Notes: generated by a model from the letters alone, not told the origin. 64,000 bases of DNA from Saccharothrix espanaensis DSM 44229 (GCF_000328705.1 NC_019673.1:7761501-7825500); one strand, 5' to 3'; positions 35,263-44,717 are shown, numbered from the stretch's first letter. Numbers and translations: made by a program.

Positions 35263-36078
35263 ATGCGAAGAATCAGAGCGGCGGTGGCGGCTGCCCTGGC
35301 CGTCGTCACGGTGTCGTGCGGCACGGCGGAGCCGGTGGCCCAGCCGTCCACCGCGACCACCACCACGACCACCGTGACGACCACCACACCGCCCACCGCG
35401 GTGCCCGGTCCGGGCGGGGTCACGGTGCCGGTGTTCCAGCACCCGTACCGGTTCGGCTCCGCCCAGGCGAAGGTGCCGGCCGCGCCGGACGGGCTGCTGC
35501 CGGTGGTGCGGCGGATCGAGACCGACAAGCCGTACGTGTTCATCACCATCGACGACGGCGCGGTCCGGCACCCGGCGGCGCTGGAGCTGATGCGCTCGTC
35601 GAACGTGCGGCCGTCGCTGTTCCTCAACACCAAGCACGTCCAGGACGGACCGCCGTTCTTCAAGGCGCTCCAGGACCAGGCCCACGCCAAGGTGCACGCG
35701 CACACCGCGACCCACCCCAACCTCCAGGGCAAGGGCTACGAGTTCCAGAAGCAGGAGATCTGCGGCAACGCCGACTACCTGGAGGGCCAACTGGGCGTGC
35801 GGCCCACGCTGTTCCGGCCGCCGTTCGGCAACTACGACGGCACCACCCGGCGCGCGGCCACCGACTGCGGGTTCTCCGCGCTGGTCATGTGGACGGCGGC
35901 GGTCAACGACGGCGTGGTGCAGTTCCAGGCGGGCGGCAAGCTCAACGCCGGCGACATCGTCCTGATGCACTTCCGGCAGAGTTTCGTCGAGGACTTCGTC
36001 GCGTTCCTGAACCGGTGCGAGCAGGACGGCCTCACGCCGGTCCCGTTGGAGGACTTCCTGTCCACCACTGCGCCCTAG
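35263..36078 (+). CDS. NodB-type polysaccharide deacetylase, probable lipoprotein
   Basis: The 271-residue protein has a hydrophobic N-terminus with a cysteine at VVTVSCGTA that may be lipidated, then a Thr-rich linker. The NodB motifs are complete: ITIDDGAVRHP (catalytic Asp pair), HAHTATHPN (metal-binding HxxxH) and LFRPPFGNYDG. It probably removes N-acetyl groups from peptidoglycan or another envelope glycan outside the membrane. It is 81 bases upstream of a membrane-tethered binding protein on the same strand, so the two may act together. Confidence 0.88.
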   Translation: MRRIRAAVAAALAVVTVSCGTAEPVAQPSTATTTTTTVTTTTPPTAVPGPGGVTVPVFQHPYRFGSAQAKVPAAPDGLLPVVRRIETDKPYVFITIDDGAVRHPAALELMRSSNVRPSLFLNTKHVQDGPPFFKALQDQAHAKVHAHTATHPNLQGKGYEFQKQEICGNADYLEGQLGVRPTLFRPPFGNYDGTTRRAATDCGFSALVMWTAAVNDGVVQFQAGGKLNAGDIVLMHFRQSFVEDFVAFLNRCEQDGLTPVPLEDFLSTTAP

Positions 36079-36159
36079 TCACCTTGCCGGCGCGTGAAGT
36101 CCCGGTGAACGTCGGGCCATCGCCGGGGGCGATGACCGGCTCGCGACCGAGAATTCGGT

Positions 36160-37806
36160 GTGCAGATGCTGCGGTCCGCGCTGGACTTCCTCGGTGGTCC
36201 CGGCCCGGTGGCGCTCGCGATCGCGTTGTTGTTCGCGACCCCGGTCATCGACCGGCTCTTCGTGCGCCGCAAGCGGGTCGGGTTCCGCGTGCTGTACAAC
36301 TCCAAGATCGGCCTGGGTCCCGAGCAGCTCCACGACGGCACCGACGCGCACGCGCCGCAGCTCCGCGAGCTGGTGCGGGTGCTGGACCGGATGTCGATCG
36401 TGGTCATCCGGGTGCGCAACTCCGGCACCTACGACATCGACACCGACGACTTCGACAAGCCGCTGACGTTCACGTTCGGCAGCCGGGTGGTGTGGAACGC
36501 CCGGGTCTCCGAGGCCGGCTCCGAGGAGCTGCGCGCCGAGGTGCGGCGCAGCCTGCAGTTCTTCGGCCGGGAGGAGGGCCAGGTCCGCGCGCCGCTGACC
36601 ACCGTCCGGGAGCGGATGTCGCTGAGCGTGAGCCGGCTGTTCCGCACCGGCGCGGACCGCCCGCCCGCGCTGACCGAACCGGTGTGGCACGGGGTGCGCC
36701 TGGACGGGTTGACGTTGCGCCGCAAGCAGAAGTTCAAGCTGCTGGTGGTGCTGCGCGAGCCGGAGGGCAACCGCAGCGGCGAGCTGGGCAAGGAGGTCAA
36801 GGTCTCGGGCAGCCTCGGCGGCGCGGGCATCCTGCACGACGAGAAGCAGGAGCGGTTCCTCACCCTGCCCCGGCTGACCGGCGGCCTGGCGGCGCTGCTC
36901 GCGGGCGTGCTGGTGCTGACCCTGGCGTGGACGCCGGAGGCCCAGGACCCGACCGTGTCGTGCGGGACGGGCTCGCTGCGGGTCGAGGGGTCCAGCGTGT
37001 TCATGCCGACCATGTCCCGCATCGCCGAGCAGTACGCGAAGGCGTGCCCGCAGGCGCGCGTGGAGACCGAGGCCACCGGCAGCCTCGCCGGCGTCCGGGC
37101 GGTCGCCGCGGCCGAGCCGGGCAAGGCGCTGATCGCGCTGTCGGACGGCAAGCAGGAGACCCGGGACGTCGTGGCGCAGCAGGCCGCGATCGTCGTCTAC
37201 CAGGTGGTGGTGCACGACTCGGTGCACCTGGACGCGCTCACCGTGAAGCAGTTGCAAGGCATCTACAGCGGCGAGTACACCGACTGGCAGCAGCTGCGCG
37301 GCGGTGACCCGCTGCCGATCCGGATCGTCGGCCGGGGCAGCGAGTCCGGCACGCGGGAGCTGTTCGAGCAGCGCGTGCTGGGCACCACGGAGGGCAAGCT
37401 GACGTCCAACAACTGCCGCACCCCCGACCGCGACCCGCAGGCCAAGGTGATCCGCTGCGAGCGGGACAAGAACAGCGACGTGGTGCGCGAGATCGCCACC
37501 GTGGAAGGTGCCATCGGGTACGCCGACGCGCCGTCGGTGACCGAGGCCCGCAAGACCGCCACGCTGACCGCGTTGTCGTTGGACGGCAAGGTGTTCGACG
37601 CGGTGTCGGGAGTCGACTCGGGCTACCAGTTCTGGACCGTCGAGTACCTGTACACGAAGGTGCAGCCCGCCGAGGACTCGTTGCAGGCCAAGTTCATCAA
37701 GTACGCCCGCGAGCACGACGACGCCCGCATCCGGATGAAGGACGCGGGCTACCTGCCGTGCCGGACCCCCGACGGCGGGCCGCTGGAGCTGTGCAACCTG
37801 CGCTAG
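36160..37806 (+). CDS. Membrane-tethered PstS-like substrate-binding protein with cytoplasmic domain
   Basis: This 548-residue protein has an N-terminal membrane segment (GPVALAIALLFATPVIDRLF, residues 15-34) followed by RRKR, so the next 200 residues should be cytoplasmic. This part (YNSKIGLGPEQLHDGTDAHA, VIRVRNSGTYDIDTDDFDKP) is beta-rich and unfamiliar. A second segment (GLAALLAGVLVLTLAW, about 241-257) leads to an extracytoplasmic PstS-like domain with VEGSSVFMPTMSRIAEQYA and IVGRGSESGTRELFE. PstS proteins bind phosphate, but lipoprotein anchoring is usual; this is a two-span tether, more like a sensor. GTG 36160 or ATG 36166 is the start. Confidence 0.75.
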   Translation: MQMLRSALDFLGGPGPVALAIALLFATPVIDRLFVRRKRVGFRVLYNSKIGLGPEQLHDGTDAHAPQLRELVRVLDRMSIVVIRVRNSGTYDIDTDDFDKPLTFTFGSRVVWNARVSEAGSEELRAEVRRSLQFFGREEGQVRAPLTTVRERMSLSVSRLFRTGADRPPALTEPVWHGVRLDGLTLRRKQKFKLLVVLREPEGNRSGELGKEVKVSGSLGGAGILHDEKQERFLTLPRLTGGLAALLAGVLVLTLAWTPEAQDPTVSCGTGSLRVEGSSVFMPTMSRIAEQYAKACPQARVETEATGSLAGVRAVAAAEPGKALIALSDGKQETRDVVAQQAAIVVYQVVVHDSVHLDALTVKQLQGIYSGEYTDWQQLRGGDPLPIRIVGRGSESGTRELFEQRVLGTTEGKLTSNNCRTPDRDPQAKVIRCERDKNSDVVREIATVEGAIGYADAPSVTEARKTATLTALSLDGKVFDAVSGVDSGYQFWTVEYLYTKVQPAEDSLQAKFIKYAREHDDARIRMKDAGYLPCRTPDGGPLELCNLR

Positions 37807-38230
37807 ATGACGGTGATGGTGAGCACGGCCGGGTAGCCGCCGGCCCGCGTCGACGTGGGCGCGTGCAGCGTGAGGTCGGCAGTCAGCACAGCGGTGCCCG
37901 AGCCGTGCGCGGCGGTGAAGGCCAGGACGCGCGGCTCCCGCAACCCGGCCCCGTCCGGCACCGCCCCGCCGGGCAGCCCTCCCGGACCGGGCGGCACGAC
38001 GGCACCAGGACCTGGGTCGGCGACTGGTCGACCACCCGCGGCACCCAGCCCAGGTTCGCCGCGTCGACCACGTCCCCCGGTGCCGAGCCGAACCGTTCAC
38101 GCACGGCGAGACGCGCGCGTCGGACACCCGACCCAGCCGCGCCACGGCCGTCCGCGCCATCTCCGCGGATGATCCACCGGCCTCGCACGGTGAGCCACGC
38201 CGGTGACAGCAGCGCGTCCACGTCCGTCAC
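37803..38230 (-). pseudogene. Broken WxL-like secreted protein gene
   Basis: One frame gives VVDAANLGWVPRVVDQSPTQ and the next continues VPPGPGGLPGGAVPDG to ADLTLHAPTSTRAGG and YPAVLTITVI. Read together they resemble the C-terminal half of a WxL-type surface domain, in which a final strand is LTxTxP...G.Y.A.LTxTV. The frame change is at about 37995, where GTGCCG is repeated. No signal peptide or upstream part is seen. This is a remnant with moderate support. Confidence 0.4.
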
Positions 38231-38294
38231 GCCGAACAGCGCGCAAACGGACTCGGCGGACCAGTAGAAACTGATCCGCCGAGCCCGCGCCGCG

Positions 38295-40643
38295 TCACGC
38301 CGCCGCTGTCACCGCCGTCGGCTCCAGCGCCAGCTCCAGCACCTCGCGCACGTCACCCACCAGGTGCACGGTGAGCGCGTCGCGCACCTCCGCCGGCACG
38401 TCGTCCAGGTCGGGTTCGTTGCGCTGGGGCAGCAGCACGGTCGTGATGCCCGCCCGGTGCGCGGCGAGCAGCTTCTGCTTCACCCCGCCGATCGGCAGCA
38501 CCCGCCCGGTCAGCGACACCTCGCCGGTCATCGCCACGTCCGCCCGCACCGGCCGGCCCGAAAGCAGGGACGCCAGCGCCGTCGTCATCGTCACGCCCGC
38601 CGACGGCCCGTCCTTGGGCACCGCGCCCGCCGGCACGTGGAGGTGCACGCCCCGGTCGGCCAGCGCCTCCGCCCGGCTGTCGTGGGAGCGCAGGTAGGAC
38701 AGCGCGATCTGGGCCGACTCCTTCATCACCTCGCCCAGCTGCCCGGTCAGCGTGACGCCGGCGGTCCCGGTGCCCCGCGAGGCCAGCGACGCCTCCACGA
38801 ACAGCACGTCACCGCCCGCGCCGGTCACCGCCAGCCCGGTCGCCACGCCCGGCACCGCCGTGCGCTCGGCCGACTCCGGGGTGAACTTCGGCGAGCCCAG
38901 GTACCCGCGCAGGTCCGGCACGTCCACCCCGACCGGCAGCTCCGCCTCGTCCAGCGCGACCCGCGCGGTCACCTTGCGCAGCACCCGCGCCAGCGACCGT
39001 TCGAGCTGCCGCACACCGGCCTCCCGGGTGTACTCGCCGGCCAGCTTGCGCAGCGCGTCCTCCGTGATGCCCACGTCGTCACCGGTCAGCCCGGCCCGTT
39101 CGACCTGGCGCGGCAACAGGTGGTCGCGCGCGATGGTGACCTTCTCGTCCTCGGTGTACCCGTCGAGCCGCACCAGTTCCATCCGGTCCAGCAGCGGGCC
39201 GGGGATCGACTCCAGCACGTTGGCCGTGGCCAGGAACACCACGTCCGACAGGTCGAGCTCGACCTCCAGGTAGTGGTCCCGGAACGTGTGGTTCTGCGCC
39301 GGGTCCAGCACCTCCAGCAGCGCCGCCGTCGGGTCGCCCCGGTAGTCCGCGCCGACCTTGTCGATCTCGTCGAGCAGCACCACGGGGTTCATCGACCCGG
39401 CCTCGGCGATGGCCCGCACGATCCGACCGGGCAGCGCGCCCACGTAGGTCCGCCGGTGCCCCCGGATCTCGGCCTCGTCCCGGACTCCGCCCAGCGCGAC
39501 CCGGACGAACTCCCGTCCCATCGCCCGCGCCACGGACTCGCCCAGCGACGTCTTGCCCACCCCGGGCGGCCCCACCAGCGCGAGCACCGCGCCGGACCGC
39601 CGCCCGCCGACCACGCCCATGCCCCGGTCGGCCCGCCGGCGGCGCACCGCGAGGTACTCGGTGATGCGCTCCTTCACGTCGTCCAGGCCGGCGTGGTCGG
39701 CGTCCAGCACGGCCCGCGCGCCCGCGATGTCGTAGGAGTCCTCGGTCCGCGAGTTCCACGGCAGTTCCAGGACGGTGTCCAGCCAGGTGCGGATCCACCC
39801 GGTCTCCGGCGACTGGTCGGAGGTGCGCTCCAGCTTGTCGACCTCGGCCAGGGCCGCCTTGCGCACGTTCTCGGGCAGGTCCGCGCCCTCGACCCGGGCC
39901 CGGTAGTCCTGCTCCTCGGTGGCGGGCTTGCCGTCCAGCTCGGCCAGTTCCTTGCGGATGGCGGCGAGCTGCTGACGCAGCAGGAACTCCCGCTGCTGCT
40001 TCTCGACGCCTTCCTTCACGTCCTTGCGGATGGTCTCGGCGACGTCCAGCTCGGTGAGGTGCTCCCGCCCCCACACCAGCAGCTTCTCCAGCCGCTCGGC
40101 GACGTCGCTGGTCTCCAGCAGCCACACCTTCTGGGTGTCGCCCAGGTACGAGGCGTACCCGGCGAGGTCGGCCAGCGCGGACGGCTCGTCCACCTGCTGC
40201 ACCGAGTCGACGACCTGCCACGCCCCGCGCTGCTGGAGGATCGTGGTGACCAGCGCCCGGTACTCGCGGGCCAGCTCACGCGTCCGGTCGTCCACCGGCG
40301 ACTCGTCGGCGACGGTCGCCTCCACCCACAGCGCCGCCCCGGGCCCGGTCGTCCCGGTCCCGATCCGGACCCGCTCGGTGCCCCGCACGACCGCCGCCCG
40401 TTCACCCCCGGACAGCCGTCCGACCTGCTCGATCACCGCCAAGGTGCCGACCTTGGCGTACTTGCCGTCCAACCGGGGCACCAGCAGCACCCGGGCCGGC
40501 CCGTCCCCGGCGGAAGCGGCCTCCACGGCGGCACGCGCCTCGGCGGTGGCGTCCGAGCCGGTGAGCCGGATCGGCACGACCATGCCGGGGAGCACGACCA
40601 CGTCGTCCAGCGGCAGCACCGGAAGCGCCAGCGTCTCACCCAT
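38295..40643 (-). CDS. lon: ATP-dependent Lon protease
   Basis: The 782-residue protein has an N-terminal substrate-binding LON domain (LPLDDVVVLPGMVVPIRL), the AAA+ Walker A GPPGVGKTSLGESVARAMG near residue 352 and the proteolytic domain with catalytic Ser in PKDGPSAGVTMTTALAS near residue 680 and Lys in GGVKQKLLAAHRAG. It degrades damaged and regulatory proteins in the cytoplasm. A HAIR-like inverted repeat immediately upstream suggests repression by HspR, as known for actinobacterial lon. ATG 40643 follows GGAGG. Confidence 0.96.
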   Translation of the reverse strand: MGETLALPVLPLDDVVVLPGMVVPIRLTGSDATAEARAAVEAASAGDGPARVLLVPRLDGKYAKVGTLAVIEQVGRLSGGERAAVVRGTERVRIGTGTTGPGAALWVEATVADESPVDDRTRELAREYRALVTTILQQRGAWQVVDSVQQVDEPSALADLAGYASYLGDTQKVWLLETSDVAERLEKLLVWGREHLTELDVAETIRKDVKEGVEKQQREFLLRQQLAAIRKELAELDGKPATEEQDYRARVEGADLPENVRKAALAEVDKLERTSDQSPETGWIRTWLDTVLELPWNSRTEDSYDIAGARAVLDADHAGLDDVKERITEYLAVRRRRADRGMGVVGGRRSGAVLALVGPPGVGKTSLGESVARAMGREFVRVALGGVRDEAEIRGHRRTYVGALPGRIVRAIAEAGSMNPVVLLDEIDKVGADYRGDPTAALLEVLDPAQNHTFRDHYLEVELDLSDVVFLATANVLESIPGPLLDRMELVRLDGYTEDEKVTIARDHLLPRQVERAGLTGDDVGITEDALRKLAGEYTREAGVRQLERSLARVLRKVTARVALDEAELPVGVDVPDLRGYLGSPKFTPESAERTAVPGVATGLAVTGAGGDVLFVEASLASRGTGTAGVTLTGQLGEVMKESAQIALSYLRSHDSRAEALADRGVHLHVPAGAVPKDGPSAGVTMTTALASLLSGRPVRADVAMTGEVSLTGRVLPIGGVKQKLLAAHRAGITTVLLPQRNEPDLDDVPAEVRDALTVHLVGDVREVLELALEPTAVTAAA

Positions 40644-40657
40644 GTCGATCCTCCAAA

Positions 40658-40678
40658 GTTGAGTCTGTAAGGCTCAAC
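40658..40678. promoter_or_regulatory. HAIR-like HspR operator
   Basis: GTTGAGT-N7-GCTCAAC lies 15 bases upstream of the lon start. It matches the HAIR consensus CTTGAGT-N7-ACTCAAG at 12 of 14 defined half-site positions or better. HspR represses heat-shock genes through this element. Confidence 0.8.
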
Positions 40679-40798
40679 CAAGGTGAGCGGGCGTTTGTTT
40701 CCCGCACCCGTTCGCTCTGAGCGAGCGCCCTACAGCGTTCGGGTGCTGCTCCCCTTCCACACTGCGCCGGACGGCCCGAACCCGGCACGATTCCCACC

Positions 40799-43447
40799 GT
40801 GACAGCACACCTCGCCGGACCGGCCAGGTCCGCGGTGCACCGCACGATCGTGGTGGTCGACGTCGAGGGGTTCGCCGACCGGCGGCGGACCCTGCCGCAC
40901 CAGCTGGGCACCCGCGCCGCCCTGTACCGGGTGGTCGAGGGCGCGCTGCGGGCGGCCGGCGTGCGGTGGGCGGACTGCCACCACGAGGACCGGGGCGACA
41001 GCGTCTTCGCCCTGGTCCCGCCCGAGGTGCCCAAGACGCCCCTGGTCGAGGTGCTGCCCGGCGCGCTGGTGGCGGCGCTCCGCGAGCACAACCGCACCTG
41101 CCCGCCGGAGCAGCGGTTCCGGCTGCGGCTCGCGGTGCACGCGGGCGAGGTCGCCTTCGACGACCACGGCGCGACCTCGACGTCGCTGACCACCGCCTTC
41201 CGCCTGGTCGACGCCCCGCCGCTCAAGCAGGCGCTCGCCGACTCGCCCGGCACGCTCGCCCTGGTCGTGTCCCGCTGGGTGTTCGACGAGGTGGTGCGGC
41301 ACTCCGCGGTGCTCGACCCGGCCACGTTCCGCCCGGTGCGGATCCGGGTGAAGGAGGTGCGGGACACCGCGTGGATCGCCCTGCCCGACCACCCCTACCC
41401 GCGGGCGACCGCCACCGCGGACCCCCTCGACGCGGGCACGGTCCCCCGCCAACTGCCCGCCGCCCCCGCGCCGTTCATCGGCCGGCACGACGAAGCGGCC
41501 CGGATCGACCGCGCCCTCGACGCCGTCGGGTCCGCCACGGTGCTGATCTCCGCGATCGGCGGGGCGGGCGGGATCGGCAAGACGTGGCTGGCGCTGCACT
41601 GGGCGCACCGGCACGCCGAGCGGTTCCCGGACGGGCAGCTGTTCGTCGACCTGTGCGGCTTCTCGCCCACGGGGGAACCGATGCCCTCGACCGAGGCGCT
41701 GCGCGGGTTCCTCGACGGCCTGGGCGTCGACCCCGGCCGCGTCCCGGCGGACCTGCACACCAGGGCGGCGCTCTACCGGAGCCTGGTCGCCGGGAAGCGG
41801 GTGCTGGTGGTGCTGGACAACGCCGCCACGGTCGAGCAGGTCACCCCGCTGCTGCCCGGCGACGCCGGGTGCACCGTCGTGGTCACCAGCCGCCGCCGGC
41901 TGGACAGCCTGGTCACCGCGCACGACGCGCACTACGTGGACCTGGGCGTGCTCGCCGACACCGAGGCCCACCGCCTGCTCACCACCAGGCTCGCCGTCGG
42001 CCGGGTCGAGTCCGAGCCCGAGGCGGTCGACCACCTGCTGCGGGTCTGCGCCGGGTTCCCGCTGGCCCTGGCCATCATCGCGGGCCGCGCCCGCACCCAC
42101 CCCCACCTCCCGCTGGCCGCCCTGGCCGGCGAACTGCGCGACGAGGCCACCCGGTTGGACGTGCTGGACAGCGACGACCCGGCCGCCAGCCTGCCCACCG
42201 TGCTGTCGTGGTCGCTGCGCGCCCTCCCGCCGCACCAGCGGGAGGTGTTCGCCCTGCTCGGCATCGCGCCCGGCCCGGACATCGGCCTCGACGCCACCGC
42301 GCGCCTGGTCGACCTGACGCCGGCCGAGGCGCACCTGGCGCTGCGCCGGCTGGTGCAGGCGTCCCTGCTGGTCGAGGACGCGCCGGGCCGGTGGCGGATG
42401 CACGACCTGATCCGACGCTACGCGGCCAAGCGCGCGATCCACGACCTGACCGACGCCGACCGCGAGGCCGCGCTGCGCCGGGTGGTCAACGCCTACGTCG
42501 ACGCCGCCCGGACGAACGCCCGGCGCATGCACCCGTCGGTCAGCGAGGTCATGCCGATCTTCGGGATGATGGGGGCCGGCCCCCGGACACCACCCGACAG
42601 CCTGCGCGAGGTCCTGGACTGGTTCCGGGTCGAGTACCTGAACCTCGTCGCCGTCGAGCAGATCGCCGCAGCACGGGCCTGGAACACGCAACTGTGGCAA
42701 CTGGTGTGGTCCCTGCAGACCGTACGGGTGATGCTGGGCCGCTTGGACGAGAACGTGGCCGCGTGGCGGGCAGCGCTGGCCGCCGTGGCCGACCACCCGG
42801 ACCCGGCCGTGCTGCCGTGGACGCACGGGTTGTTGGGCTCGGCCCTGAACTGGACCCAGGAGACCGCCGCAGCGGAAGAGCACCTGACCGCCGCGCTGGA
42901 GGGCGCGATCCGCCTCGGCGACACCGGCGTCACGGCCCACCTGCACTTCCTCCTGGCCTGGCGGCACGAACTGGCGGGCGAGGACGACCGTGCCCGAGAG
43001 GAAGCAGAGCACTGCCGGCGGCTGGGCGGCCCCCGCGCGGAGGCCTACGCACTGCACGTACTGGGCCGCTGCCACACCAGAGCGGGCGAGCACGACCAGG
43101 CCCACGCCTGTTTCGAACGGTCGGTGGCCCTGCACCGCGCGGACAACGACCTGTTCGGCGAGGTCGAGATGCTGGACTGCCTCGGCGAAAGCGCCCGCCG
43201 CGCGGGCCTCCCCGGCGCGGTCGCACACCACCGACAGGCGCTGGAACTGCACGGCAGGGTCGGCATCACCCGCTTCTGGGCCGACGCCCTGGACCACCTG
43301 GCACTGGCCCACCTGGCCGACGGCGACCACGACCAGGCCCGCGAAGCGTGGCAAGAAGCCCTGGACCTCTACCGCGAGCAGAGACGCGAGGAAGACGCCA
43401 CCCGCGTCCAGCAACAACTACACGACCTACCCAACACCCACCCCTGA
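40799..43447 (+). CDS. Nucleotidyl-cyclase-like domain fused to STAND NTPase and TPR repeats
   Basis: The 882-residue protein starts with a class III cyclase-homology domain (about residues 15-195: TIVVVDVEGFADRRR, HHEDRGDSVFALVP, LRLAVHAGEVAFDDHG). An NB-ARC ATPase follows with Walker A GGAGGIGKTWLA near 257 and Walker B VLVVLDNAA near 337. A winged-helix region (RWRMHDLIRRYA) and TPR repeats complete it. The NTPase/TPR half is similar to the SARP at 733, but the DNA-binding domain is replaced by the cyclase-like domain. Cyclase catalysis is uncertain because not all metal and base-binding residues can be verified. GTG 40799 is the start. Confidence 0.85.
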   Translation: MTAHLAGPARSAVHRTIVVVDVEGFADRRRTLPHQLGTRAALYRVVEGALRAAGVRWADCHHEDRGDSVFALVPPEVPKTPLVEVLPGALVAALREHNRTCPPEQRFRLRLAVHAGEVAFDDHGATSTSLTTAFRLVDAPPLKQALADSPGTLALVVSRWVFDEVVRHSAVLDPATFRPVRIRVKEVRDTAWIALPDHPYPRATATADPLDAGTVPRQLPAAPAPFIGRHDEAARIDRALDAVGSATVLISAIGGAGGIGKTWLALHWAHRHAERFPDGQLFVDLCGFSPTGEPMPSTEALRGFLDGLGVDPGRVPADLHTRAALYRSLVAGKRVLVVLDNAATVEQVTPLLPGDAGCTVVVTSRRRLDSLVTAHDAHYVDLGVLADTEAHRLLTTRLAVGRVESEPEAVDHLLRVCAGFPLALAIIAGRARTHPHLPLAALAGELRDEATRLDVLDSDDPAASLPTVLSWSLRALPPHQREVFALLGIAPGPDIGLDATARLVDLTPAEAHLALRRLVQASLLVEDAPGRWRMHDLIRRYAAKRAIHDLTDADREAALRRVVNAYVDAARTNARRMHPSVSEVMPIFGMMGAGPRTPPDSLREVLDWFRVEYLNLVAVEQIAAARAWNTQLWQLVWSLQTVRVMLGRLDENVAAWRAALAAVADHPDPAVLPWTHGLLGSALNWTQETAAAEEHLTAALEGAIRLGDTGVTAHLHFLLAWRHELAGEDDRAREEAEHCRRLGGPRAEAYALHVLGRCHTRAGEHDQAHACFERSVALHRADNDLFGEVEMLDCLGESARRAGLPGAVAHHRQALELHGRVGITRFWADALDHLALAHLADGDHDQAREAWQEALDLYREQRREEDATRVQQQLHDLPNTHP

Positions 43448-43609
43448 CCCCACCCCGCAACAGACACCCACCCACACCCCACGACCCGCGATCGTCAGCA
43501 CCACCGACACCCCCACTCCACCTGGCAAACCCCACGACCGCCCGTTCAGAGGTTGTGCCCGGTTTGTGCCCCGTGAACGATCACGCGGGTCGGCGACGAA
43601 GGGGAAGAC

Positions 43610-44410
43610 ATGGAGCAGGCAAGCTGGGTCCCGTCCTCGGTAGACCTGGACCGCCCGAGCGCAGCCCGCATGTACGACTACTTCCTGGGCGGCTCGCACA
43701 ACTTCGCGGCGGACCGCGAAGCCGCGAAGTCCGTGGAACAGATCTTCCCCGGCATGGCCGGAGCCTCCCGGGCGAACCGCTCGTTCCTCCGCCGGGCGGT
43801 CCGCTACCTGCTGGACCAGGGCATCGACCAGTTCCTGGACCTGGGATCGGGCATTCCGACCGTGGGCAACGTCCACGAGATCGCCCAACAGGCCGATGAG
43901 AACGCGAAGGTCGTCTACGTCGACGTGGAACCGGTCGCCGTCGCGCACAGCACCGCCATGCTGGCGACCAACCCCCACGCCGGCGCGATCCAAGCCGACC
44001 TGCGCGACCCGGACTCCGTGCTGAACAACGACACCGTCCGCGACATGCTCGACTTCACCCGGCCGATCGGCCTGCTGATGGTCGCGGTGCTGCACTTCGT
44101 CCCGGACAGCGACAACCCCGAAAAGGCCCTGGCCCGCTACCGGGAAGCCCTGCCGAAGGGCAGCTACCTGGCCATCTCCCACGGCAGCCTGGAAGGCATC
44201 AACCCGGACGGCCTCGAAGACACCGAACAGATCAAAGCGATCTACCGCCGCACGGACAGCCCCCTGACCTTCCGCACCCGCGACGAGGTAGCCAAGTTCT
44301 TCACCGACCTGGACGTGGTCCCACCCGGCGTGGTCCCCCTGTCCGAATGGCACGCCGACTCAGCCGACGCCTACATCAGCGCCTACGTAGGCGTAGCCCG
44401 CAAGCCTTGA
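43610..44410 (+). CDS. SAM-dependent methyltransferase (DUF574 type)
   Basis: The 266-residue protein is of the actinomycete DUF574 group: VDLDRPSAARMYDYFLGGSH at the start, then NRSFLRRAVRYLLDQGIDQF, the SAM-binding LDLGSGIPTVGN and VYVDVEPVAVAHSTAMLATN. Members are numerous in Streptomyces and Pseudonocardiales; substrates are unknown. The ATG follows GGGGAAGAC. It may be in a transcript with the STAND gene 162 bases upstream. Confidence 0.9.
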   Translation: MEQASWVPSSVDLDRPSAARMYDYFLGGSHNFAADREAAKSVEQIFPGMAGASRANRSFLRRAVRYLLDQGIDQFLDLGSGIPTVGNVHEIAQQADENAKVVYVDVEPVAVAHSTAMLATNPHAGAIQADLRDPDSVLNNDTVRDMLDFTRPIGLLMVAVLHFVPDSDNPEKALARYREALPKGSYLAISHGSLEGINPDGLEDTEQIKAIYRRTDSPLTFRTRDEVAKFFTDLDVVPPGVVPLSEWHADSADAYISAYVGVARKP

Positions 44411-44453
44411 CCACATCCCCACCCACCCGCAATCCCACACGTCCCCACCGAGT

Positions 44454-44579
44454 CGCGTTCTCCCCGTATGGCCTGCGCGCAGCGAACCGCGCTTTGCCAG
44501 GGTCTGCAAGCACGCCCTTCGCTTGCAGACCCTGGCAAAGGGTGGTTGTCTCCCGACCAGGCCATACGGGGAGAACGCG
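44454..44579. repeat. Nested palindrome between convergent genes
   Basis: A 22-bp outer arm (44454-44475) pairs perfectly with 44558-44579, and a 20-bp inner arm (44492-44511) pairs perfectly with 44521-44540 around a nine-base loop. The arms are separated by about 16-17 unpaired bases. It lies between the methyltransferase and the MFS gene and could terminate both or be a mobile intergenic repeat. Confidence 0.9.
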
Positions 44580-44717
44580 ACGGACGCTCTTCTCCCCCGG
44601 CGGCCTGCCCAGCGGCGAGCGTCGCTCTTGCCTTGCGCTCTTGCCTTGCGCTTTCACCCACCGCTCTCGTCTTTCGCCCGAGACCCCCGGCCCCCGGCCG
44701 CCGGCCCCCGGCGAAGC
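44580..44717. other. Remainder of the intergenic region
   Basis: After the palindrome lie a direct repeat of GCTCTTGCCTTGC (two copies around 44632-44651) and a CCGG/CCCCCGG low-complexity stretch ending at the MFS stop. No gene is seen. Confidence 0.5.

Noticed and set aside
40799-43447. Calling the second AfsR-like protein a SARP
   Set aside because: It has no N-terminal winged-helix DNA-binding domain or BTAD; the N-terminus is a cyclase-like domain.
44454-44579. A MITE or insertion-sequence remnant
   Set aside because: No target-site duplication or transposase similarity is visible at the ends, so I list it as a palindromic repeat only.
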